This document shows positions 1 through 12,200 of a DNA stretch of 64,000 nt, one piece after another. Where the stretch lies: NCBI GenBank assembly GCA_033060915.1, contig CM065397.1:19947001-20011000 (forward strand), written 5' to 3'. The stretch is from Euryodendron excelsum. Its lineage: Eukaryota; Streptophyta; Magnoliopsida; Ericales; Pentaphylacaceae. Under the pieces are notes generated by a model. The model did no database searches. It saw only the letters and a program-made list of their open reading frames with translations, and was not told the origin of the DNA. How positions within the stretch are numbered: position 1 is the first letter of the stretch; each line of letters begins with the position of its first letter. The translations under genes and the position numbers were made by a program.

Positions 1-44
1 CAGACAAAGAACGAAAACAAAATGAGGCAATCAATTAAATCACC

Positions 45-203
45 TCAAGAAACACAAGGAAGACATGAAGTCCCAAAGTAATTCAAATTCATAGCCCCTC
101 TGTCAGCACGAAAATGAGTCTCCCTACTAATATTCTGAAGGTATTCATCATGGGAATTCAGAAGTATTCTATACAATACATTATGATCATAAGCAGCACT
201 CCT
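45..203 (-). CDS. Candidate 3' exon of the FIP1-like gene
   Basis: A pyrimidine-rich acceptor (TGTGGTAG at 204-210) is followed by RSAAYDHNVLYRILLN, then SHDEYLQNISRETHFRADRG, ending at a TGA at 47-45 that also overlaps a possible donor (GAG then GTGATT). The arginine/tyrosine-rich character suits the FIP1[V] tail, but I cannot prove homology. Another exon of length 3n+1 between 835 and 203 would be needed for phase; an open stretch near 682-615 is a weak candidate. Confidence 0.35.
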   Translation of the reverse strand, partial: RSAAYDHNVLYRILLNSHDEYLQNISRETHFRADRGAMNLNYFGTSCLPCVS

Positions 204-3200
204 CTACCACAGAGTACAAAGAAAACCAGTTGAAATAACATGCATGGGCACCCAATCTAGATCCAACTAAAATTACAAGTTATCTGGGTGATGCAATGAC
301 CACTTAAATTTTGTGCCTCTGCCTAGGACTTGTATTCCCCTGAAAAGATACACCTGTAACTATAGTGCCACCTCTGCAGATTACAGATATAATCTAGGGC
401 CTAAGAAATCCTCAAGAAAGGCACCTATTTATATGTCCAGTTGAGAACTTGAGATTTCTCTCTCTAGATTTTGAAAGGTTCATCGAAGCAATTGCAGATA
501 TGGAGTAACAGCAGGAGAACATCAACTAATTTATTGTGTGAAGAACATCTTCTTTGAAGCACCTCATTTATGAATCATATGAATTCAGAATGTGAGAAGA
601 ACATCATCTATTCTGTGAGTTGTTCTGCCAATTTTGAGAAGGATACCCTAGGATCCAAAGAATATTCCTTGACAAAAGCCGCTACTTAACTTACAATTGG
701 CAAAGAGTATAAAATAGTGTGCAAAAATATTAACTTTGTACTTACTTCAGAAGAATTAATAGATTAAAGAAAAGCACTTAACACTCATCCAATTTTATGC
801 GAGAGACACCAACAAAATTCCTCATATCCCATACCTTTCTTCCTGAGGTGTGCCCAAAATTCGAGCACATTGTTGAAAACAAGGGCAAAATTGGCGGGAT
901 GCCTCTAGGGGTAAGGGCCGGATCCCATCTCCACGGATGTTTTTGTGAACTCTAGTCGATTGTATATTACAGCTATGTGGAAGACCATCATAAGTCTTAG
1001 TGTCCATCTGTGCAACATTTTCTTTAAAACCCTCATTTGCAGCATGAGCATCAGCATCATCTAGAGAATCCTGAAAAACAATCTGCTCACCAAAACAGCA
1101 CATACATTTGAAGAACATCAGAAACATAAATTTAGGGCTAAATGAACCAAAGGAATAGATTTCTTACCTCAATAATTGCATCCGATTCACTTAAGCGTGG
1201 GCGCTTTGCATCAATGGAGGGAAAGCGTTCACCAATACCAACTTCTACTTTTATTTGTTCTCCAATTGGCTGGTTTTAAAACAAAGTAAAAAGAAAATTG
1301 AAAAAATAGATCTGGGAAATAAATCCAACAAATGAAAAGAAGCATTTTGAAGGCCTGATGAACTCATCAACGCATAGTGCGATTTCAGGGTAAAGGAGTA
1401 AACACTGGAATAAAAAGAGACAGTAAGCCCACTATAATACACAAATTTAAAGATGAACAGAAAATAAGAAATGATGTTGAAAGAAACTCTGAGAAAATTG
1501 CAAAAACGAATTGATTAGACATACAATTGGGGACAGCTCATAACCAGCTTCCATTCCTTTGCCCACTAATTTTTCTTTTGTAGCATCCATTCTTCTGAAA
1601 GGATTTTCAGCCAGCAAATCACAACTACCTGTTGCCGTGACAAGCTCTGAGGGTAGGTCCCAATCATTGTTCTGAAATAAAAACAAAACCCAAAATTAGC
1701 ATTAAGACTGAAAGACTAAAATTAGCTACTCATTTTTCAGCTGCAAAAGGAACTAATAAACAACTTTCGTAAATAATGATTTTACTTCTCATAGAACTTT
1801 CCAGGTGGAGTTGTTCCTGCACTAGAAAAAATGAGTGCCCCACCTATTAGTCTAAAGAAACACAATGAAAGATTGAAACTTGCCATCTGCCTGCAATAAT
1901 CTTTCCATTTCAACTCATCCAACCCAAAGTTAAAGAAATCTGATAAATCAACACCAGGGTGTCTCCATCGCTTTTCTTCCAAATTGTCAATGTTGATATC
2001 AAATACTGTCCTGAAAATATCAGATGAATCAATAGATCAATGATTGAAAAACTAACATGTAAATACTCTTTACCTGAATATCAATTTTCATGCAAACGAT
2101 GTTAAACTCCTGAACATTAAAAATCCTATAAAGATAGACATTTTACCACTTCTACTGCAAAATAACCCCCTGGGGTTGCAGTTACAAATCCTAGGCCACC
2201 TCATGGGAGATAGTCTTTGCACCATATTTGGAAGACAAAACACGCATAGAGAATTAACAGAATTGGAAAAAAAAAAATCTCAACCAGAATCCCTTGTTGG
2301 CATGTGGAGCTAGTCATGGAACTGAACTTGCTACAAAATTTTACTTCACACAGCTGGGGGCCCACATCTCAACCAAACGAAAAGTTGGAACCAGATGGTT
2401 TACTCTCCTTCGTGTCCAACATCTTGCAGTTAGCCATTCCACTTCATACCAATATGCATAAGATCACCAAAAGTCATAGTACAAGATGCAAGATACATAC
2501 TCAGAGACTGTTCCCAGGTGCTTTAGAAAACCGAAGGCAGTCAAAAAACCATTTGACTTGAACCTCTTGACTAGTATGCATGGCTTAGTGGGATACCTGG
2601 AATTTTCAAGTGTTCTGAGCATGCCACAGCCAACATGCTGCAAAGAACAGCCACCCAAGGGCAGCTACAACCAGTAAAACTGTAACTAGATCTACCCCCA
2701 CCTTTGAAGTTTCAATTGAACAAGCAGCCATGGTGGCCAGCCCTTGTTGTGTGGTTTCAATTCAAAGCTAACCAGCATTAAGCCTGAGGTCGTAGCTTCA
2801 ATGAGCTGTGGGTCTGTGGCAGTCCCTCCATTAGCTGTGACTCTGCTAGGTCTACTGGATTCCTGTTCAAGTGGACCCTGTGACCCAGCAGAAACCAGAT
2901 CAAAGCAACAACTTGCTCCGGTAAAGCAACTTCCCAAGTAGAGAGCCCATTTGAAAATAAATTTCGAGTCTTACTCATTCAGTCATTCTTAAAGTCTCAT
3001 TAGTCTTACTTGTTCTTGAAGTCTCTGCCAAGCCGGAAACCATGTTCCAAAACCTGGAGTCATGGCTGATACAAAAGGAACCTCCTCAAAGGAGTAAGAA
3101 GGACCCTTGGAATCATAAAGCAGGGACCAAAACGAAATCCATGAAAACCAGTGGCGGCTCCAACCTCCAGGATTTTGCTTCTGTGGGATTGTTTAATGAC

Positions 3201-6200
3201 TTATTTCTATATTAAATTCTCATTCTTCAAATTTACCAAAAATAAGATATACTCCTATAACATATAACTAAAAATTTAAACTAAATTATCAAAAGCAAAA
3301 TCTAAGCAAAGTGTATATCTAAATTTTAATTTTTAATGAAAAACTCCCTAAATTAATAAAATAGTGTCCCAAAGAAGTAGCAATATCATATAACAAATCA
3401 ACATTATTCACACAACTAACAAAACAAATAGAAATAACAAGCAAATAAGAATTGCACTTAATTACAGAATTAAATTAATCCAATATTGATCATATATCAT
3501 AATTGACCACAAAATTATAAATATTGGTTTAAGATCTTAAAATAAAAGATTGAGTTTCAATTTATGAATAATCATCAACACCATACAAATATGTAGAACC
3601 TTTTTGTTTCACTCTCTCCATTCTTCTTATTTGCTCTCTCTTTTTCTTATATGAAATCTTCTCTCTGTATGAATTATAGTATATAGACATAAATGTTTTG
3701 AGCAGCAAGTGTGAGAAGTCGGATGGTTGGGACTTTTACTCTCTGTTTGAGATATATGTCTATCTATATCTATATCAATCAATATCAATATACAATATAG
3801 AAAATGAGGCCACTATCGCTATAGTTACGACAAGTGGCTCATTTTGAGCGGCTCTCAAATTTTGGTTAAAAGTTTTTTGTTTTCAAAATAGAAAATTATA
3901 ATAATTATTTTGGTTGACTCTTTGGTTCACTATACATTTATTTTGTTTTTGAACTATAGTTCAAAGTACTTAATTAGTTCATGTATTTAATGGTGTTTGG
4001 CGAGATGAACAAGTATGATGCTTTTATTGTTTGTGTGGAATTCATGTCACTATACATTGTATCTTTTAAATTCAAATAAAAAGAAATTTTATTAACTCCC
4101 CAACCCTTTTAATTATTAATTATGTCATTATGTTAATAATTCATCTTTGTTTTTTTATAGAAATACGTAAAACAACATGATTATATTAATAATAATAATA
4201 AATGGTTAAATGAATACATAATTAAATTCCATAAAAATAAAATATAACAAAAAATATTATAATATACTCATTTAATTAGATTAATAGATAACTAAATAAT
4301 AGTAGTTAGATGCATATAGAAAAGGAAGTTAGATGCACATATATATATATATATGGAAGCTTTTACTTTTCAGTTGAGTTTGAATGTACCAAAAGTTAGT
4401 CTCCTTAAATAGTTAATTTTGACAAAGAAAAATGAACAAAAAGTATTGGATAGAGAGAATAGTTATATGGTGATTTGCTACTAAGTTTAATTGAGTAACG
4501 GCTCTAGATAAATGAAGATCTTAAAAACATTCCAATATTGTTTGGAGAGCTTGATTGCATTATCACCTAAGTGAATTATTGCTTCTCCTTCTAATCTCCC
4601 ATTGAACTTTCTTTACCATGTACTTGTCTCTCTTTTGCTCTCTTTTTGTGGTTATAGTTTCAATTATTATCAGTTGTCATACAACCACATACAGCTACTC
4701 CTTTTGCAGTTGTTAGGAGTTTTATTTTAATAAAAGGCACATTCTAAGTTTCAAAAGGCATGAAAAAGGAAAAAACAAACCATCCTAGCTAGAGAACTCA
4801 CCAGTAAGAGGTCATTCTAATATGAGATATAACCACAAGATTATGTATAGCACTTCTTCTTTCCTTATGTAGGCAAATTAGGATGACAACGCATAACCTT
4901 GGAGCCAATCTTGCACTGCCATAGCCTGCCGAGTTTCTCATTGCCCTTTAGGGGGTGGATTGTGAGACCTAGACAGCTATACGTGGAGGGTAGGTATGAG
5001 GTACTTGGCAGGCTGGCTCCTATAGACAATGTGTAGTGATCCCACATCGCCTGAATAAGTGCTATAAGTGTAGACACTTGCATCTACATAGTACAACACA
5101 TTTTAAAGTCATACAGACTGAGACACAAAGAGGACAATATTGTAACATGTGGATGGTTCGTGACAGGATGACACTAAAGCCAATCCCAACTGAAACCGTG
5201 CAAATCCAACCCAACACAAGAATGCTTTGACATTTAAGGGCGTGGATTGTAAGACCCGGCGGCTGCACGTGGACAGGGTCAAGATGCTGGGCTACGACAA
5301 TAGAAGGCAGACTCCAAGATTATATACTGCAATCCTATATCATTTGGGGAAGGAACAGAAAACTATTATCAATCTAAGCACTTGTATCTATTTGGTACCA
5401 TGCATTTTAAAGCCGTGCAGGCCAAGGCCTAAAAGAGATTGTATTGTACCATGTGGATCATGCAGCTACACGCAAGTAGGGACAAATTACTGGGTAGGCT
5501 GGCTCCAAGGTCATGTATTGAGATCCCATATCGCCTGGAGAAGGAGAGAGGAAACGGTATATTTACAGACACTGGTATGTATTAGATACGACGCATTCTA
5601 AAGCCATGCAGACCAAGGCCTAAAAGCATGCCATATTATAACATGTGGATCTTGTACATGACAACATATAGGAAACTAGTTAACTTAAATCAACAAAGCC
5701 ATTTCCCAACTACTTTGGGTCTACCACATGGATCTTGTTTCACCATTCCGTTTTATCAAGGGTTAAAATCCTAATTAAACTATAAACTAACATTTCTTTC
5801 ATTTTTATCTCAAGGTTCAACCCAAAGTAATTTTGGTCTCCCTTGTCTTAGTGTTGTCCTCTACGTGGATAGTGTCACTTTGCTTAACTGGAGCACTTAT
5901 AAATATTCGTTTTATTTTACCAAACCATCTGTATCGATTTTCCAACATAAAGGAATCTTATGTCTAGCTACGAACATGAAGTATTACCTTGACAAATTTA
6001 AGAAAGAACTCAACTCAATTCGACAAGCCTTTCCCTCATTTTGTTTTCAATTGGTGCCACTTCTTACTTCTTCCTAAAAGATTTATTTCTTATTTCATCT
6101 TTTCTTGGAACATCACTCATCCATCTCAACATTCTCATTTGAACTGCACTCATTTGCTGTACGTGTTTCTTAGCTGCCCAACATTCTATAGCATATATCA

Positions 6201-9200
6201 CAGCAAGTCTTATTGTAATCTAATAAAAAAATTTCCCTCAGCATAATAGGAATCCTATGACCAAACAACAATCCTGATGCACTTCTCAATTTCATCCATC
6301 ATGCTCTAACTCTATGGGCCCCTCCTCCTTAATCTCTCCATCTCTATGATCAATAACTCAAGATATCGAAAAATGGTTGCTTTTATGATTCTCTTGCTAT
6401 CAACTTTTACTTTATCTTCCCTATTTCAGGTTTTGCTAAAGTTACACTCCACCTATTTTTCAACTAGCAACCTGATTTAGAAGTATCTCCACAAGTAGAA
6501 CTTATAATTTACTCCTTTTGTTTCATTAACTAAAACTACATCATTTGCAAACAACATACACATATGGACTAGCCACGACTCCGGTGTAAATGTCTTTAAT
6601 TACTTTAATAAAATGTGATCGTCACCCATTTGTTTTCCCAAATTCTCCACATCTCCCTAAGAATCCTATATAAACAATATACAGAAATATTTTTTCTTCT
6701 CCCTATGTTTTCTCATTAATCACCTAAATAGAAAAATTGTTTCCATAGTAGATCTCCCAAGCATAAAACCAAATTAATTTGCATAAACCATCATCTCATG
6801 TCTTAATCGTTGCTTATTTAGTCTCTCCCAAAGTTTCATTGTATGACTCATAAGCTCAATACCACGATAATTAGTGAAGTGTTGAATATCACTTTCGGTC
6901 TTATGTATAGCAACCAATGTACTTTTCTTTCGTTCATCAAGAATTTTCTTACATATCAAGATCTTGTTAAAAAAATTAGTCTAACTTTGGTTACCCAATT
7001 GCTTCCAAACTTCATTAGGAATCCATCCACTTTTCCCAGTTCCATTTTCTTCATTATCTCCTTTACCTCCACTACTCTAATTTTTTGAAAGCATCAATAA
7101 TTAATCTTATTACTATGATTATTAAGTTCTTGTAACCTTAAATTTCCTGAGTGGTTTTCACTAAATAGTTTTCCAAATAACTCCTCCACCACTCCTTGAT
7201 CTCATCTTCTCTAACTAGCAATCTCTCATCCTCTCCCTCAATACACTTAATGTAGTTTAGGCCTCTACCTTCTTTCTTTCTAGATCCTTTGGTTTTGGCT
7301 ACTTTTGTACCTTTGAAAATTTTCATTATTCCCACATGAAAATCGAACACTAGTCAATCAAACTCAAATTTGAATCCCAGAAAATAGATTTTCATGTGGA
7401 AAACGAATAGGCAAGAGACATATGCAAACAATACCCACTAAAGGAAATGACAATATGCGCTTAGACCTTGACATGCTATTATATGGCATAAAATAATGTC
7501 TTCAACCAAAACCACATCTGAAATCAAATTAAATCTAATAACTGAGAGGAAAACCAGTTGCTAATGATGTATAAGATGGCACCAAAAAATGATATGTGTG
7601 CTCATAAACTTGTATAGATTTCCGACCATTAGCACCTAGACCATTTTCACAAAGAGTATTACTTAACCCCAAATCTCTCCCAAATGTTATCTTCAATATT
7701 GTAAAAACTAATCATTCTACTTCTAGAAATTTCATACAAAATCTTCCACCAGTAACCTTATAAAGAGGTAGTAGGTCACATGAAGTACTCCACTTTGGCC
7801 TATAATACATACTATACATTGTAGGCCTACATTTTCTCTCACCTTACTAAACAAGAATGCTCCACTCATCCAAATAATAACTATAATGATGTGCAATATA
7901 AAATGCATGGCACATGGCACAGATAGTTGTCAATCCAAAATTATGCACTGTTAGAAAAATAAAGAAAGCAGCACCACTGTAGTGGACAACTATGAATAGA
8001 AAGGAAAGCATTGGTATCTACGTACAATAAAGATAGGAGGCAGTCTAACATAACTCCAAACAGAACACTTTATACTACTGTACGCTCTTCCTGAAAACAT
8101 CTAACAATATTTGTTGGCATACTGCACAGTGCAAGATATGCTACTTAGGACATATGTTGTTACACAGTTTCTAAAAAATGTCCCCACACTAACTAGCAAA
8201 CTAAACAGACAAATTCACTCACGCACAAATATTGCTATCAGAAACTAACATAAAAAATTAAAGTCAATATACAAGCTTATGCAGCATAGGAGGTTTTACA
8301 TGTGAGATGGAAGCATGAGGTCCAACCTGGTGAATAGGATACGTTCCGAAGAATTGTTTCCACGTGCTGATCCCCTGAGACCAGCGGGAAAAATTTTACT
8401 TACTGTGTTAGCAGACTTGATTCCAGTACGTTGCCAGTCAGCCCTGCCATGATCGGCAACAGGGCTCACATTGACAAATGAAGGAATATGACCAGGGGCA
8501 CTTCTAGGACCAAGGGTAGCTCCTTCAGCCATGGCTGCTACAACCGGTCTCACACACTACAAATTTGAAGAAAAATGGGAAAAAAAGAAGATAAATAAAC
8601 ACAAAAAGTTTAGGAAAAACAAACAAAAAAGGAAAAAGAGAAAGGAAGCAGGTCGTATCATAAATAAATGGGGCCTACACTGAAAGATGGATAAACCCAA
8701 CCAGGGGCACCTGCAGGACCCGTGGGAGCTCTTCCAAGCATGGCTACTGCAACAGGTTTTGCACCCTGTTGCAGGAAACCAGAAAATGAATGAACAAATA
8801 TATACATAAGAAAGATGAAAAAACAGAAAGAGAGCAAGAAAGAGAGACTATAAGAAAGAAAGAAAGCAACAGCAGCATAGCTGACAACTTTCCGTAAAAT
8901 GTTATAACCACCAACAAAATTTAATTGAATGAACACAGATATACTCCATAAAATGCTAAGGATGTTAATTACATGTTGTAGATACTCTTTGAAACACAGC
9001 AGGATTACAGCAATTGTGTCCTGTTTCAAGCAATTCAAATTCCCATATTATTCTGATGTTACTCTAATGCCTTACCAAAGGACGACAAAGTACTATCAAA
9101 ACATTATAGTTTTGATCAAACTTCATCTTAGCTACATGTGAGCTCACTTTGAATGGTAACAGTGTAAAGGAAAAACAACTTGCAGTTTAGATTCCTATAG

Positions 9201-12200
9201 TTGAGAACTATAAACAAAGGCAACATAACAAAAGAGTAGGAAAAATCAGAGTGATTAATGGGAGGCATAAGTTATCTTCTCTTATTGCAGACATAAACAT
9301 CTTTGGGAATTCAAGCAGGGAACTATAATAGAAGTAGTAGGACAGTCATAAGAGAGAGCACAGGCAATATACCGAGGGTAATAGATACAGGAGCCATCTT
9401 TCACCAGTGTCTAAAAGGGACTTGAACTGAAACCAAATGGGAGGGTGGGCTTGTGGTATTTATAAATATTCAACTAAAACCAAAACTGATCAGAAGGAGG
9501 ATTGCATTGTGATTCAAATTCCAGAAGTTGTCCAACAGCAGGATAACACAAGGTGATGCAACATTGAACTAATAATACCTTATATGTTACCAATTTACAG
9601 TTCATAAAGGTTGTGCTAGGTGAATAACATGGGCTGCTGGTAGTTCTTTTGGTAGATAAAATACTTCTCCTGTTGCCAAAAAAATCTCAAATTGATAAAA
9701 AACATGATTATGACAATAATAATCTTGGGATAGTTATCAATGAAGAAGCCCTTGGCATTGTAGTGCCTCTTTCATATGGCTTATTCCTCTAAGGAAAGGT
9801 TTTGACCATTATAATAAGGACCCCACATTCAGGTTATACATTGCAGGAGCTTCTTGTTAGTTCAAATGGTAGCAGACAAAGATATATAGGACACCCATTC
9901 ATCCCGGAACTAAGCTAGTGGCTATCAGCTGACACAAGTATGTTTTTCCTTTCTCCCTCCTAGGATAATGTATCTCAACAATTCAGCAATGGCAAAGTAC
10001 TCGCAACATAAGCCAGACCTCATCCCTTCTCCATTAACAGGCCAATAATGGACATGCAACCCTATTGATGTGCACAAGGAAAACAGACAGTAGGTTTGAT
10101 ATTCCAAAATTATGACTTAAATAAATAAAATAAAGCTCAGTTTCTTGCACAGGAGGCAGAATAGAGTAAGCCCTAGCCTCAATCACTATATAAGACAGTA
10201 GTTTAGGCATTGACTATGTAAATGGCAAATCAAATTTCTCATCTTTAAATAGGATTCCTTATCTTCGTCCAGAAGGATGATTGTGTAAACAATCTGTTCT
10301 GTTAGTATTTGTGCGGTTTTTGCCCTGCTTGTACTTGTATATTGAGTATTCAGGATGGCATTTGTGCAGCTCTTATCGCTTTTAAACTAAACTACATTAT
10401 CCTATTCAAAGAGAACCCCACTTCTTGGAGGAATTTCTTTCTTAAAAATAGTTTTAAATTTTTTATGAAAAATTTTGCTGCCATGAGTTGGTTTCCTTTT
10501 CTTTAATGAGCATGGTGTACTTTTGAAATGATTTCCGAAGGCAGAACCTAGAGAATCACCCACATCCAGAGGAACAATTTCACGATATCTTTGTCAAAGC
10601 AAACAGTATGTGAATACTAAGCAACACCTTATTAATGTATTCAAAATTAGAGAACTACTGTAAGCGGCAAATCAGCAGATGAGAAGATGCACATTGAGCA
10701 TGATTCATTAGTTCACAACTGTAATATGGACGATTATAGAAACACAATATATCAAGGATATTGTTTCTCAGTGAACACATCAAGGAACTGACCTCAAAAT
10801 GGTATGAATGATCTCGATATCCTATTGTCAGCCCTATAGCATTACCCAATGCTCCACTCCGCTTCACCCCCTCACCTGTTTGCTCACTTTCCCCATCAAC
10901 CACCTCAGCCAAGTCTGCACCTGTCCACTCTTTGTCCACAACTTCATTGAACTGATCACTGTCTGTGACAAGAAACAAGTCTTCTCCACCTTTTACTTTC
11001 TCATCCATTCCCAATCCATTCTCATTCACCCCAGCCCATTCTGATTTGTTCAAAATGATATTCGGATCATCCTCACTGTCGCTATCTATGTCATTATTTC
11101 CTCCAATCGCACAATCATTTGCAGTCTCAAAAGCTCTCATACCAACCTCACTTTCTCCATTCTCAAAAACATTTTCAATGCATGTACCACTGAGGAGCTC
11201 TGAAAATATGGGGTCGAAGTCCAAGTTATCAGTACCAATATCAATATCTATATTGTCAGCTGGTTCAGCCAATGACCCTTCACCAGAATCCTTATAGTCC
11301 CCAATCACATCTAAGCCTGCGTCCAATCTTCGTACATTAAAAAACCCAGCTTCTATTTCTTCCTCTTTTTCTTCAAGACCCATATCAAAGTTCACACCAA
11401 CCCATTCTGAATTGGTCAAAATGATATTCAGATCATCGTCACTGCCACTATCTTTGTCATTATTTACTCCAATTTCTTCTCCACCTTTTACTTTCTCATC
11501 CATTCCCAATCCATTCACATTCACACCAGCCCACTCTGAATTGTTCGAAATGACATTTAGATCATCCTTACTGTCACTATCTTCGTTATTCTTTACTCCA
11601 ATACCACAATCATTTGCAATCTCAAAAGCTCTCATACCAACCTCATTTTCTCCATTCTCAAGAACATTTTTAATACATGTACCACTCAGGAGCTCTGGAA
11701 ATATGGGGTCGAAGTCCAAACTATCAATGCCAATATCAATATACATATTGTCAGCTTGTTCAGCCAATGACCCTTCATCACAATCCTTCAATTGCCCAAT
11801 CACACCTAAGCCTGCGTCCAATCTTCGTACATTCAAAACCCCAGCTTCTATTTCTTCCTCCTTCCCTTCTAAACCCATATCAAATTGCACACCAACCCAC
11901 TCTGAATTGTTCAAAATGATATTTCTATCATCCACACTGTCACTATCTTTGTTATTCTTTACACCAATCTCTTTTCCACTTTTTACTTTCTCATCCATTC
12001 CCACTCCATTCTCATTCACACCAACCCACTCTGAATCGTTGAAAATGATAGTTAGATCATCCTCACTGTCGCTATCTTTGTTACTGTTTACTCGAATCCC
12101 ACAATCATTTTCAGTCTCAAAAGCACTCATACCAACCTCGTTTTCTCCATTCTCAAGAACGTTTTCAATATATGTACCACTCAGGAGCGCTGGAAATATG

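Noticed and set aside
2692..2978. Overlapping ORFs on both strands
   Set aside because: No family recognised on either strand, no splice logic with the FIP1 gene; probably chance open frames.
5227..5601. 124-codon plus-strand ORF
   Set aside because: Runs across the three-fold repeat; repeated residues come from the repeat, not from a protein family.
8658..9038. 126-codon minus-strand ORF
   Set aside because: Only its last third is real (the duplicated exon); the rest is intron read through.
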